DNA of 64,000 nucleotides from Albibacterium sp035514885 (GTDB lineage: Bacteria; Bacteroidota; Bacteroidia; Sphingobacteriales; Sphingobacteriaceae): the NCBI RefSeq assembly GCF_035514885.1, contig NZ_DATJCH010000012.1, positions 620,001-684,000 on the forward strand, read 5' to 3'. The notes below the pieces were generated by a model. The model saw nothing but the letters and a program-made list of their open reading frames with translations, was not told where the DNA came from and ran no database searches. The number at the start of each line of letters is the position of its first letter. Within the stretch, counting starts at the first letter, position 1. The position numbers and the translations under genes were made by a program. Shown here piece after piece: positions 35,253 through 44,347 of this stretch.

Positions 35253-35924
35253 TCAATTATTGTATTTTATATTATTTAAGACATCCAGGTTATCTTTTAA
35301 TTTATCGTCCTCCCACTCCCACCATTTAGTATCCAGCAAGGCTTCGATAACAGATTCTTCAAATCTGTATTTAATTACCTTGGCTGGTGAGCCAACGGCT
35401 ATTGCATAGGGCGGAATATAACCACTAACGGTACTCCCTGCTCCAATAATAGCACCGGTAGATATATGAGCACCACTCAAAATAGCACAATTTACTCCTA
35501 TCCAAACATCATGTTCAATTGTTATAGCTCCTTTTGAAACGACTTCATTTTTATAGCTTCCATTTTGTAAAAAATTTTGCTCCATAAAATAAGTACTGAA
35601 TCTTTTGTAATCATGATTATATTCCTGAATTGTTACATTTCTTGCAATTGAGCAAAAATTACCAATAGAAACAGTATTTAATGCAGATCGTATAAAAATA
35701 TTCGGTCCCCACAGTGAAGTATATTTGCCTATTTTAACATCTCCAATTATATCGGTGTACATGATCTTACACTTTTCACCAATATTTACAGTACCCCGTA
35801 TATTACATCCCTTGACTATTGACCTAGGATCAATAACTACCCTTTTATCAATTTCATTTTGATCAAGAATTAACCTCTTTAAGTTTAGTTTCTTTAATGT
35901 ATAAATAAGTATTTTTTTAAACAT
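35253..35924 (-). CDS. Hexapeptide-repeat acetyltransferase (CatB/Vat-like)
   Basis: A left-handed beta-helix acyltransferase of about 223 residues from the ATG at 35924; the longer frame would start at TTG 35966 inside the preceding gene. Repeats such as IGDVKIGKYTSLWG, VSIGNFCSIARN, HDVWIGVNCAILSGAHIS and the closing AVGSPAKVIKYRF are clear. The insertion with EYNHDYKRFST carries the catalytic His typical of xenobiotic/Vat-type acetyltransferases. It probably O-acetylates a sugar of the Leg-containing unit; it directly follows the GT-B-like gene. Confidence 0.85.
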   Translation of the reverse strand: MFKKILIYTLKKLNLKRLILDQNEIDKRVVIDPRSIVKGCNIRGTVNIGEKCKIMYTDIIGDVKIGKYTSLWGPNIFIRSALNTVSIGNFCSIARNVTIQEYNHDYKRFSTYFMEQNFLQNGSYKNEVVSKGAITIEHDVWIGVNCAILSGAHISTGAIIGAGSTVSGYIPPYAIAVGSPAKVIKYRFEESVIEALLDTKWWEWEDDKLKDNLDVLNNIKYNN

Positions 35925-35949
35925 ATTGTGCTTTATCTTGATACAACAG

Positions 35950-37311
35950 TTAAATATTATTTTCAATTGCTAGAATGCTTTCAAGTAAATCTTCAGTATT
36001 TTTTGTTAAAACTACTGAAGCATCCTTATTATCTACGTAATCTTTATAGATCTCTAAACCAACCTCATCAATAATTATATTTGGTGTATTTACAAGTACA
36101 GCTTCTATAATAGAACCGGAAAATTTTGATAGATGTACATAGCTTTTTTCTAATAGAACCGGAAGAGGATAATTAGTTGCTTTTGATATCTCAACTTTAT
36201 CTTTACAGCCAATGCTTTCCAATTGACTTTCAATAATAGCCTGAGCATCTAACATTCGGGGGTGAAGTCTGATCCACCAGACAAATTCTTTTGGTGTTAA
36301 TTTAATTGCTTCTAAGATATATTCTTCCAGTTCCTTTTCTTGTAAGGTGTATAAGATGATTTTCTGGTTTGAAAGATCCTCTTGACTAGAAAACTTCTTT
36401 AACTGGAATTCGACCCAGGGGTTTCCATAAACCTCCACATGGTGATAATTTTGGGAACCTAACCATGATTGTATATGTTTTGCGGATACCTCATCCCAGC
36501 ACCAAAAGGTTTTGGGTATCATATTGGAGCCGCTATTAGGAAGATTAGTGAAGGTATACATGGAATGTAAACTACCTTGTCCGCCATGTTGAACATCGAA
36601 ATTTTCAATCCCCATTGTATTGGCCATATAGTGCATGGCAAACATGCTATTATTGTAATAACATAAACCTATTATTTCTTTTGGCTGATACTTTTTAATC
36701 AGGAAAGATGAAATATCTACATATACCATTAAAGATTCTAATCTCACAGGTAGTCTTTTATAATAGGTATTTAGGTCTAAACCAGAGCGTTTTAGTATAC
36801 AAGAATGAACTTCATCCCACTTAAAAAGGTTTAAATTTGCTTGGTTCTTGAACCTTCTAAATAGATTAAAGATTGTATACAGCTCACTTGCATATATTAT
36901 TGATTTTTCATTCTTATAGTTCTTGTTTTTAAGAACAGGGCCATATTCATATTGAATATACTCTGTTTTATTTAAGTTCTGTATAGATGGGAAGAAATAT
37001 CTGTTAATAAAATTTGATTCGAAATCAACTCGATGACCAGCTGATCCGCAGTAAAACGTAGTAACCTTTCCTTTCTTTCGGAACTTGACCTTCAGGAAAT
37101 ACAAAAAAGAATTACATATATTATAGATTCTGATGAGTGTGCTACTTGACTTAGATTCAGTTGACTGGTTGTTTTCTTTCTGATTAAAAAATATAAAGAA
37201 GATATCCCTTTTAATTACCGGCCATATCTCCATACCTCCATATCTCCAATCCCAAACAGGAAATGTTTTCTCTAAATAAGCCAATAGTAAAAGCACCTCT
37301 TTTCTTGTCAT
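35950..37311 (-). CDS. GT-B-like polysaccharide transferase, candidate nonulosonate transferase (second copy of type)
   Basis: Not a named family to me. The 453-residue soluble protein has YGGMEIWPVIKRDIFF at the N-terminus, DVQHGGQGSLHSMY in the middle, then YTLQEKELEEY, WIRLHPRM and HLSKFSGSIIEAVLVNTPNIIID. The QHG, RLHP and SGS-x-IEA landmarks occur in the same order as in the protein at 2698-3957, so both are likely the same kind of enzyme. It lies next to wzx copy 2 and the Leg cytidylyltransferase, and transfer of a CMP-Leg-type sugar is a fair inference. Separated by 1 nt from wzx and 25 nt from the acetyltransferase. Confidence 0.55.
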   Translation of the reverse strand: MTRKEVLLLLAYLEKTFPVWDWRYGGMEIWPVIKRDIFFIFFNQKENNQSTESKSSSTLIRIYNICNSFLYFLKVKFRKKGKVTTFYCGSAGHRVDFESNFINRYFFPSIQNLNKTEYIQYEYGPVLKNKNYKNEKSIIYASELYTIFNLFRRFKNQANLNLFKWDEVHSCILKRSGLDLNTYYKRLPVRLESLMVYVDISSFLIKKYQPKEIIGLCYYNNSMFAMHYMANTMGIENFDVQHGGQGSLHSMYTFTNLPNSGSNMIPKTFWCWDEVSAKHIQSWLGSQNYHHVEVYGNPWVEFQLKKFSSQEDLSNQKIILYTLQEKELEEYILEAIKLTPKEFVWWIRLHPRMLDAQAIIESQLESIGCKDKVEISKATNYPLPVLLEKSYVHLSKFSGSIIEAVLVNTPNIIIDEVGLEIYKDYVDNKDASVVLTKNTEDLLESILAIENNI

Positions 37312-37312
37312 C

Positions 37313-38704
37313 CTATCGATATCTTTTTAATAAAATAACACTTAATAGTAATAATGCTACTGTTATTGCAATCTTGTATATATAGTTAACCTCAACAAAA
37401 TAATAACTTATTACAGTCAACAAAATAGTTAAAAACAACCAAAGTAGCGGATAGTAATTAAGAGTTTCTGTTTCTTTGTAATCTTTCAGAAAATAGCCTG
37501 CATAACCCATATACATCAGCGCCGCAAAAGTTGTATAGGCTGCTACCTGATAGCCAAAGTATTTAATTAAAGCGAGATTCAAAAGTAGATTCATGAATCC
37601 GGCAATAAAGGTTACTTTTAATAAAACTTTTGTTTTCTCATGATAAAACAACCTGTTATTTGCTCCTAAATACATGGGCCTATAATTGTAAGCCATAATA
37701 ATAATAATACCTAATGGATAGACTTGAGCCAGCTCTTCATTTTTAATTAGAAACATGAAGATCTCTTTAAGCCAGATTGACAAAATGAAAGTCATGCAAA
37801 GAAAAATGATTTGCAAAATAAAGATCAATTTTCTGGCAGCGTGTTCATCATTATCCTTATAAGTTTGGTATAGCATGGGACTAACTGCCTTTCCTGCAGC
37901 AACCCCAACTTTTTGAACAATATTGGCAACGGTATAGGCAGCATTATACTTTCCAATATCTCCTGTGTTAACTCCCACAATTTTCATGACTGCCCTATCG
38001 GATATATCTAACAGATAGGAAGAATAATAATGTGGAACTGTTGGAAGTGCAATTTTTAAAGAATTACGGATATACCGCCATTTAAAATTGAAAATGGGTT
38101 TAATTTCAAGTTTTTTATTCAACGGCCACCAATAGGATGCCTGAACAAGCATCGTTGATATACACCCGGACAAAAACCAACCCATATAGCCCAGTCTTAA
38201 TACAGCAATAAAATATACGTTTAATACAATACCTAAAATACCTGCGATTACTGAACGGATTGCTATTTGGGTAGGTTGTTGTTTTAATTGATAATACATA
38301 TTACCCAGCACCATAGTTGGTCCGAAGAAGACAACGGGCAATACATTCAACAGAATGATATAGAGAGCATTTTCACTTGCTTCAACCGGAATAAAGAAAT
38401 ATAAAAGGATGCCTAACAGTATCGCAAAAGGATAATTCCATAACATCAGGAAACCATAGATCTGCCTCCACCCCCATTTATACTGACCTGGATTCTTAAA
38501 AAAGCTATTTGAAAGTATGACGTTAAGTCCTAAATTCCCTAACACAGCTACACCTCCGGCAATGGCGGTAATGACTCCATATACACCAAAATCAATTTCG
38601 GTTAAATATTTCGTTATGATTGGCAGTGTAAAAATACTGACGATTCGAGGGATCTGAGGAGCTAACCCATATATTGCGGTATGTGAGAAAAGCTTCTTAA
38701 GCAT
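37313..38704 (-). CDS. wzx: Wzx-type polysaccharide repeat-unit flippase (copy 2)
   Basis: A 463-residue membrane protein with about 14 predicted helices, opening with YGLAPQIPRIVSIFTLPIIT and containing LGLNVILSNSFF, both typical of the polysaccharide-transporter branch of the MOP superfamily. It should flip lipid-linked repeat units across the inner membrane. It begins 1 nt after the CMP-sugar synthetase stop (38706) and ends 1 nt before the next gene, so it belongs tightly to the Leg operon. It is not closely similar to the first Wzx by eye. Confidence 0.85.
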   Translation of the reverse strand: MLKKLFSHTAIYGLAPQIPRIVSIFTLPIITKYLTEIDFGVYGVITAIAGGVAVLGNLGLNVILSNSFFKNPGQYKWGWRQIYGFLMLWNYPFAILLGILLYFFIPVEASENALYIILLNVLPVVFFGPTMVLGNMYYQLKQQPTQIAIRSVIAGILGIVLNVYFIAVLRLGYMGWFLSGCISTMLVQASYWWPLNKKLEIKPIFNFKWRYIRNSLKIALPTVPHYYSSYLLDISDRAVMKIVGVNTGDIGKYNAAYTVANIVQKVGVAAGKAVSPMLYQTYKDNDEHAARKLIFILQIIFLCMTFILSIWLKEIFMFLIKNEELAQVYPLGIIIIMAYNYRPMYLGANNRLFYHEKTKVLLKVTFIAGFMNLLLNLALIKYFGYQVAAYTTFAALMYMGYAGYFLKDYKETETLNYYPLLWLFLTILLTVISYYFVEVNYIYKIAITVALLLLSVILLKRYR

Positions 38705-38705
38705 T

Positions 38706-39395
38706 CTATGGGTGGGTTTTAGTCTTTAACAGGTACTCAGCATATTGGAAATCATCGATATCATCGATATCTACCGATTTGTTTTTAGGCATAATGTAAG
38801 CATAGGTTTTAGGTGTATAAAACTTGCGTTCCTCTAAAATTAATTTAGTTTTAACTACATAAATAGACCCGTTGGGAAAATAGGTTGATTGATACTCTTG
38901 TCTGTTAAATAAATCTTTACCGTCAAACAGATCGCTTATTGTACCATTCTCATCAATAAATTTATGCCAGAAAATAGGATGAGCTTCTTTTGTATAGCTG
39001 ATTACGGAGTCTGCTTCTTTCGCTTGATAAAGTTTAATTGCTGACTGAATATCTCCCGACTCTCTTAATGGACTTGTTGGTTGTAAAAAAACAATTGCCT
39101 CGTATTCTTTTGAATAATGCTCTTTCAGATAATTTAAGGTATAGACGATAACATCCAACGATGATGATTTATCTCCGGCGAGGCTGTCTGGTCTTAATTC
39201 AGGAACCCAGGCACCAGCTGCTCTTGCAACATTAGCTATTTCTTCACTATCGGTTGAAACTAAAACATCTGTAATCTGAGGGCATTTTAAGGCTGCTTCA
39301 ATTGCATAATTAATTAATGGCTTCCCTAATAAAGGTTTTATATTTTTATTTGGTAAGCCCTTTGAACCAGACCTTGCAGGAATTATTGCTAACAT
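38706..39395 (-). CDS. legF: CMP-legionaminate/N-acylneuraminate cytidylyltransferase
   Basis: Activates the nonulosonic acid with CTP. The 229-residue protein starts with IIPARSGSKGLPNKN (4-18), the CTP-binding signature of NeuA/LegF/KdsB-type enzymes. LQPTSPLRESGDI and YFPNGSIYV are typical of the acylneuraminate group, and DIDDIDDFQYAEYLL is the usual C-terminal end. No extra O-acetylesterase domain is fused. It completes the Leg-type gene set and is followed by wzx. The choice of Leg over Neu5Ac rests on its neighbours LegB, LegC and PtmE. Confidence 0.88.
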   Translation of the reverse strand: MLAIIPARSGSKGLPNKNIKPLLGKPLINYAIEAALKCPQITDVLVSTDSEEIANVARAAGAWVPELRPDSLAGDKSSSLDVIVYTLNYLKEHYSKEYEAIVFLQPTSPLRESGDIQSAIKLYQAKEADSVISYTKEAHPIFWHKFIDENGTISDLFDGKDLFNRQEYQSTYFPNGSIYVVKTKLILEERKFYTPKTYAYIMPKNKSVDIDDIDDFQYAEYLLKTKTHP

Positions 39396-39426
39396 TAAAA
39401 TAGATGGTTATTTTTAAAACAATAGA

Positions 39427-40476
39427 TTAAAATTTTATGTGCTTAATGTCTTCTTGTGCCTTTTTAAAGTCCTCATGTTTACCGATATCCAACCAATATC
39501 CTGTAATGGGATAGGTTATTAGTTTCATATCTTTAGCTAACAACGTTTCCATCAACTCGGTTATATCAAAGAATTCACCTTTAGGAATCATTTCTAAAAG
39601 AGATTTCTTAATGAAATAGATACCGGCGTTTGAATAATAGGTATAGCGGGGTTTTTCTTTTAATGAGGTGGCTAAATTCTTGCCGTCAACTTCTAATACG
39701 GCATAAGGTACATCAACATGATAAGAGGTTGCAGCTACAGCCATATCAGCCCCTGAATTCTTAAAGGTGCTATAAAAATCGGCGAAATCAATGTTAGTCA
39801 GCAAATCACTGTTCATAACAAGGATATCATCGTGCTCAAAGTTATCAACCAAATGGATTGAGCCAATGGTACCCAAGGGTTTACTTTCACAAACATAGCT
39901 TATTCTAGCATTATTCCTTTCTCCATTTCCGAAATAGCTTTCTATTTGCTCGCCTAAATAGTTAATGCTTAAATTGATATTTTTGATTCCATACTGAACC
40001 AAACGATCGATATTGTACTCAATAATTGGTTTATCCCCTACTTTCAATAAAGGTTTTGGAGTATTTTCTGTTAAAGGCCTCAACCTCTTTCCTTGTCCGC
40101 CTGCCATTAAAACTCCATCTGCAGGAATAATTGTTTTTTGAATGCGGAAGTTAAGGACATCGATGATTACTTTATCTTCGTCGACAATAGGAATGATTTT
40201 GAAATGCTTATCCTTATAGCTTTCTAATACCTCCAAGGTATAATTTGTACGGGTTATATAAATGGGATTCTTTTGAATAAACTGAAGCAGGGAATCATCA
40301 AATCCGAGCCCCTTAATAAAGCCTCTTCTCAAATCTCCATCGGTCAGCGATCCTATTAAATGAAATTCACTATCCACAACAAATAAGATGGCATCTGAAG
40401 CTAATGCATCTAATTTACCTAGTGCATCTCGTACCGACTCATTTTGAGGAATTATATGTTTAATGAAATCACTCAT
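39427..40476 (-). CDS. ptmE: CBS-domain nucleotidyltransferase, PtmE-type (GlcN-1-P guanylyltransferase)
   Basis: In the Campylobacter legionaminic acid pathway PtmE makes GDP-GlcN, the GDP-linked start of the route. This 349-residue protein has the same arrangement: two CBS repeats (about 1-115, SLTDGDLRRG at 43-52), then a sugar-nucleotidyltransferase domain with AGGQGKRLRPLTENTPKP (125-142). It continues with GDKPIIEYNIDRL and MNSDLLTNID. The 4-nt overlap with the LegG gene confirms its place in the pathway. PtmA and PtmF, which accompany PtmE in Campylobacter, are not in the window. Confidence 0.85.
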   Translation of the reverse strand: MSDFIKHIIPQNESVRDALGKLDALASDAILFVVDSEFHLIGSLTDGDLRRGFIKGLGFDDSLLQFIQKNPIYITRTNYTLEVLESYKDKHFKIIPIVDEDKVIIDVLNFRIQKTIIPADGVLMAGGQGKRLRPLTENTPKPLLKVGDKPIIEYNIDRLVQYGIKNINLSINYLGEQIESYFGNGERNNARISYVCESKPLGTIGSIHLVDNFEHDDILVMNSDLLTNIDFADFYSTFKNSGADMAVAATSYHVDVPYAVLEVDGKNLATSLKEKPRYTYYSNAGIYFIKKSLLEMIPKGEFFDITELMETLLAKDMKLITYPITGYWLDIGKHEDFKKAQEDIKHIKF

Positions 40477-41573
40477 TTGAAATTTTTTAACGTTTTTATA
40501 ATGATATCTGCAGTGCCGACTTTCTTATAGATATTTTCACCGCTGTAGGTCGGTCGATTGATAACCGTTTGTACTGCTTCCTGAATCTTTAAGCTTTCAA
40601 AAGGACAGTTGATAATGTTCTGACTTTGGGCTCTTCCCTTTTGGCGGCTACCTACATTAATTACATATTTCCCGAAGGAAGCTGCTTCAATGATTCCGCT
40701 GGAGGTGTTACCCAATAGGAATTTACAGTATTGCATAGCCGCAAAATAGTTTAATTTACCAAAATTTTCTATCAGCTTTACCTGTTGAAGTCTTTTTTCA
40801 TTTAACTCAAGCAACACTTTACGAAATACAGAACCAAAGGTATCGGCATTGGGCATGGTAATAACGAGCTGTATTTTTTCTGCTACCTGCAATAAGGCAT
40901 TAAGCATCTCACGAGCATTCTCATAATTGCTTTCGGGAGAAACGGTTTCGGGATGAAAGGTTAACAAGGCAAAATCGCCATGGATTTGATATTTTTCACG
41001 AAAGTCCGTTTCGGAAGGGATTTCCATACTTTCCAGTTCGTCAATGGATAAGGAACCTGCTGTAACAATATTAGCTGCATTTCCTGTGAGGGATTCGATG
41101 CGTTTGGCAAAGTCATCGGTTGCAGGAAAATGCAATTGGGACGCCAATGAAATCTGATGGCGATAAATATTGTCTATGGCACCCAGGGTTGTTTCGCCAC
41201 CATGTATATGTGCAAAACGAACACCAAAAGGAATACCTGCCTGTACGGCAGCAGCCATCTCAAAGCGATCTCCCAAACAAAGAACCCAGTCGTATGAGTG
41301 TTGATCCCAGAAGTCTGCGAATTTCAATACGGTTAGACCGAAAGAAGTGGCTATCGAAACTTCATCGTCATTTGTGAGCAAAGAAGTTATTTTATGAATA
41401 CTATTAAAACCCGAATCTTTAATCTGATCAAGCGTATACCCGTGGAATTTAGAAAGATGAGTTCCAAAAGCAATGATTTCCAGTTCGAAAAAAGGATCTT
41501 CCTTAAGCCGATTTAATAAGGGTAAATAAATACCAAAATCTGCTCTTGAACTTGTTAATACGGCGACTCTCAT
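40473..41573 (-). CDS. legG: NeuC/LegG-type hydrolysing UDP/GDP-sugar 2-epimerase
   Basis: Hydrolyses and epimerises the nucleotide-linked diamino sugar to the free 2,4-diacetamido-mannose form used by LegI. The 366-residue protein has the epimerase start VLTSSRADFGIYLPLL with the RADFG motif of the NeuC group (WecB has GARPNFMK). LCLGDRFEM, FAHIHGGETTLGAID and GNTSSGIIEAASFG follow. The HIHGGE motif and TSSGIIEA loop fit the hydrolysing branch. Gene order PtmE-LegG-LegI-LegH is compact (4- to 5-nt spacing). Confidence 0.9.
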   Translation of the reverse strand: MRVAVLTSSRADFGIYLPLLNRLKEDPFFELEIIAFGTHLSKFHGYTLDQIKDSGFNSIHKITSLLTNDDEVSIATSFGLTVLKFADFWDQHSYDWVLCLGDRFEMAAAVQAGIPFGVRFAHIHGGETTLGAIDNIYRHQISLASQLHFPATDDFAKRIESLTGNAANIVTAGSLSIDELESMEIPSETDFREKYQIHGDFALLTFHPETVSPESNYENAREMLNALLQVAEKIQLVITMPNADTFGSVFRKVLLELNEKRLQQVKLIENFGKLNYFAAMQYCKFLLGNTSSGIIEAASFGKYVINVGSRQKGRAQSQNIINCPFESLKIQEAVQTVINRPTYSGENIYKKVGTADIIIKTLKNFK

Positions 41574-41577
41574 AAAT

Positions 41578-42597
41578 CTAATTTATAATTATTAAATCAT
41601 CCGGGGAGAAATCACGTGTAGCTTTTTGTCCTATAATATGATCCCATAACATGGGAGAAATACCTGTACCTGGTCGCTTCACAGTTAAGTTCTCTTCAGA
41701 AAAAATATCTCCCTTGGCAATGCTTGTTTTTGCAGTAATACTTTTTCTGGCTATGGCAATGTTCTTAGTTTCTGACTCAGATGGTTCTTTCAATCCGGTT
41801 CCGGATATAGCGGCCTCGATGTTTCTAATGGCTGAAACCATGGCCTTTAATTCATTGGGTTCAAGAGAAGCCTTATGGTCAGGCCCTTCCATATTTTTAT
41901 CAAGCGTAAAGTGCTTTTCAATCATGACGGCTCCCAAAGCGACTGCCGCAATGGGTACTTCAATACCCAAAGTATGATCGGAATAGCCAATGGGCGTTTT
42001 AAACTCTTCTTGAATTTGCAGCATCGCCTTTAAATTAACATCCTTCATGGGTGTAGGGTATTCGGTATTGCAGTGAAGAATGGTAATGTTTTCATTTAAG
42101 ATTCCACTATCCAGGAATACGTTTAAAGCTTCACTGATCTCCACTAAGGTTGACATACCGGTAGATATGATGATCTTCTTGAAGAGCTTAGCTGCTTTTC
42201 TTAAATAAGGGAGATTAGTAATTTCACCTGAAGGGATCTTCACCATGTTCATGCCTAAGCTAAACAGGTAGTCTAATGAATCCAGATCAAAAGCTGTTGA
42301 AAAGAAATTGATGCCCTTTGAATTACAGTATTTAACTAATTGCTCGTGAGCTGATTCAGAAAGTTCAAGCTTTTGGAGCATCTCTAATTGAGATTCTGTA
42401 TTGTTTTTTGTATTTTCTATTTGATAATCGGCCTTTTTGGCTTGAGTGGATACGAGTTTATTCGCTTTAAATGTCTGGAATTTAACGTAATCTACCCCAG
42501 CTTCAACTGCAGCATCAACCAGTTTAAAAGCATTCTCTATGCTTCCATTATGATTAACACCTGCTTCTGCAATAATAACTACCTTTTTATCTGTCAT
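41578..42597 (-). CDS. legI: Legionaminic acid-type synthase
   Basis: NeuB-family enzyme that condenses PEP with the 2,4-diacetamido sugar. The 339-residue protein contains EAGVNHNGS (11-19), YVKFQTFKANKLVS, MVKIPSGEITNLPYL, HCNTEYPTPMKDVNL, YSDHTLG and EKHFTLDKNMEGPDHKASLEP. The latter two carry the metal-binding histidines. A SAF tail with KRPGTGISP closes it. The motifs fit NeuB/LegI more than PseI (no WKGKTPYE). It is the third NeuB-type domain in the window. It overlaps the acyltransferase gene by 4 nt. Confidence 0.9.
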   Translation of the reverse strand: MTDKKVVIIAEAGVNHNGSIENAFKLVDAAVEAGVDYVKFQTFKANKLVSTQAKKADYQIENTKNNTESQLEMLQKLELSESAHEQLVKYCNSKGINFFSTAFDLDSLDYLFSLGMNMVKIPSGEITNLPYLRKAAKLFKKIIISTGMSTLVEISEALNVFLDSGILNENITILHCNTEYPTPMKDVNLKAMLQIQEEFKTPIGYSDHTLGIEVPIAAVALGAVMIEKHFTLDKNMEGPDHKASLEPNELKAMVSAIRNIEAAISGTGLKEPSESETKNIAIARKSITAKTSIAKGDIFSEENLTVKRPGTGISPMLWDHIIGQKATRDFSPDDLIIIN

Positions 42598-43214
42598 ATG
42601 ATCCTGCCTGGGTTACCGACAATGGTTTGATTATCGGCGATGTCTTTAATAATAACCGAACCAGCCCCTATAATAACATTTGTACCTATTCTCACACCTT
42701 GCTTAACTACGGCATTTGCGCCGATAAAGCTGTTATTTCCTATATGAACATTACCACTCAATACAGCTCCTGGAGCTATGTGAACACCGTTTCCCAATTT
42801 GCATTCGTGCTCAACAATGCATGAGCTATTCAATATACAAAAATTACCGATTTCAGCCAATGTATTTACAACGGCCTGCCTTGAAATAAAATTTCCGGTT
42901 CCAATGGTGATAGATTTTGAAATGGAAGCACTTGGGTGAATAACATTTATTAATTCGTTCCCATGATCGAGTATGTTAATACCCGCCCGGTTACGGATTT
43001 TATTATCTCCAATTCCTAAGATGAATTGATATTTCTCTTGCCAGCCACGAAAGTCAGAAGATTCTTCAAATCCTAAGTATGCTAATTGAAAAGGATTTCT
43101 ATTCGTAATCTTTTTTTCACAATAATAACTTAAAGGTATCCCTGCGAATATAGCAGTTTCTGCAACTACTAAACCATGTCCGGAATATCCTATGATTGCT
43201 ATTTTATCTGACAC
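42594..43214 (-). CDS. legH: NeuD/LegH-type sugar N-acyltransferase
   Basis: Likely acetylates the 4-amino group after LegC. The 206-residue protein has an N-terminal Rossmann-like half (IAIIGYSGHGLVVAE, ILGIGDNKIRNR) and a C-terminal left-handed beta-helix with VVEHECKLGNGVHIAPGA. The conserved EHE/His pair in the helix is the acetyl-transfer base of PglD-type enzymes. Start is GTG at 43214, within the end of legC (11-nt overlap), and no earlier or nearby ATG fits. It overlaps legI by 4 nt. NeuD O-acetyltransferases look alike, so O-acetylation is an alternative. Confidence 0.83.
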   Translation of the reverse strand: MSDKIAIIGYSGHGLVVAETAIFAGIPLSYYCEKKITNRNPFQLAYLGFEESSDFRGWQEKYQFILGIGDNKIRNRAGINILDHGNELINVIHPSASISKSITIGTGNFISRQAVVNTLAEIGNFCILNSSCIVEHECKLGNGVHIAPGAVLSGNVHIGNNSFIGANAVVKQGVRIGTNVIIGAGSVIIKDIADNQTIVGNPGRII

Positions 43215-44346
43215 TGCTTGGAATGTTTACAATTCGATCTTCTAAAAACTGTGCATTCACTTGCTCATCACGCTGACAGGCAGCGTACATAGGCAAGCGA
43301 AACATTAATTGCCAAATAGGCCGGGACATTACTTTATTGGAATTCATTTCCTTTAAAAATTGCTCCCTTTCTTTTTTATCTTTCAACTCAACACACATTA
43401 ACCAATAATTGGCTTCTGTGTTTGGCAGTTCGGTTCTAAATTGAATGCCCTTCTCGCTAAAGAACTTGTTATACATGCCTGCTAGTTCTCTCTTGTTTTT
43501 CAACATGCTGTCTAACTGCTCTAATTGAGCGCAAGCTAAGGCAGCATTTAAATTAGGCATCCGATAATTATATCCCAATTCATCATGAAAGAATTCATAG
43601 GGATGTGGTTTCTTTGCTGTGGTAGTCAGATACTTTCCTTTCTCACCTAAAGTTATATCGTTCGTAACAATTGCTCCTCCGCCACCACAAGTTACCGTTT
43701 TATTGCCATTAAAGGAAAAGGTACCAAACTTACCGAAGCTACCCGTATGTTTTCCTTTGTATTTGCTTCCCAAAGATTCAGCTGCATCTTCTACCAGAAC
43801 AATATTCCATTGATTACAAACTTCAAGAAGTTCATCTAAATGCACGGGGAAGCCGAAAGTATGCATGGGTAGGCAAGCAGCTATTCTTCTTCCGCTTGTT
43901 TTATTATAGCATCCATCTTCACGAAGCTCGGCATGTTCTTCTAAAAAATCATTAAGAGCTTTGGGAGAAAGTCCCATAGTATCCAGGTCGACATCTACAA
44001 AAACAGGGATGGCTCCATTGTAAGCAATTGAGTTTGCAGTAGCAATGAAGGTTAAGGCTTGTGTAATAACCTCGTCGCCTGCATTGACACCTGCCAGGCG
44101 TAATGAAACCTGTATAGCTGCTGTACCATTGACCACAGCAACAGCTTTTTTTGTTCCGGTGATGCTTTCCATCATGTTTTCAAACTGATCTACATAGGCA
44201 CCTACCGAGGAAACAAAGGTTGAATCGATCGTATCTATCAGGTATTTCTTTTCATTTCCCCTGAAACGTGGTTCATGTAAGGGGATGAACTCCTGGGTTT
44301 GAAAGGCATCTTGAATAAATGATATAATATCCTGAATGTGTTTCAT
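43204..44346 (-). CDS. legC: LegC-type nucleotide-sugar 4-aminotransferase
   Basis: PLP-dependent DegT family enzyme that aminates the 4-keto sugar from LegB. The 380-residue protein begins with the LegC-type lead QTQEFIPLHEPRFRGNEK. The PLP lysine is K216 in FSFNGNKTVTCGGGGA, D187 (LVEDAAESLG) binds the ring nitrogen and VNGTAAIQ (73-80) the phosphate. NGNKTVTCGGGG is typical of LegC and PglE-like enzymes and distinct from PseC (HPVKHIASGEGG) and WecE (HETKNIIAGEGG) here. It lies 1 nt behind legB. Confidence 0.9.
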   Translation of the reverse strand: MKHIQDIISFIQDAFQTQEFIPLHEPRFRGNEKKYLIDTIDSTFVSSVGAYVDQFENMMESITGTKKAVAVVNGTAAIQVSLRLAGVNAGDEVITQALTFIATANSIAYNGAIPVFVDVDLDTMGLSPKALNDFLEEHAELREDGCYNKTSGRRIAACLPMHTFGFPVHLDELLEVCNQWNIVLVEDAAESLGSKYKGKHTGSFGKFGTFSFNGNKTVTCGGGGAIVTNDITLGEKGKYLTTTAKKPHPYEFFHDELGYNYRMPNLNAALACAQLEQLDSMLKNKRELAGMYNKFFSEKGIQFRTELPNTEANYWLMCVELKDKKEREQFLKEMNSNKVMSRPIWQLMFRLPMYAACQRDEQVNAQFLEDRIVNIPSSVR

Positions 44347-44347
44347 C

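Noticed and set aside
41651..41977. 108-codon open frame on the plus strand
   Set aside because: It is antisense to legI, which has full NeuB motifs, and is explained by codon bias of that gene.
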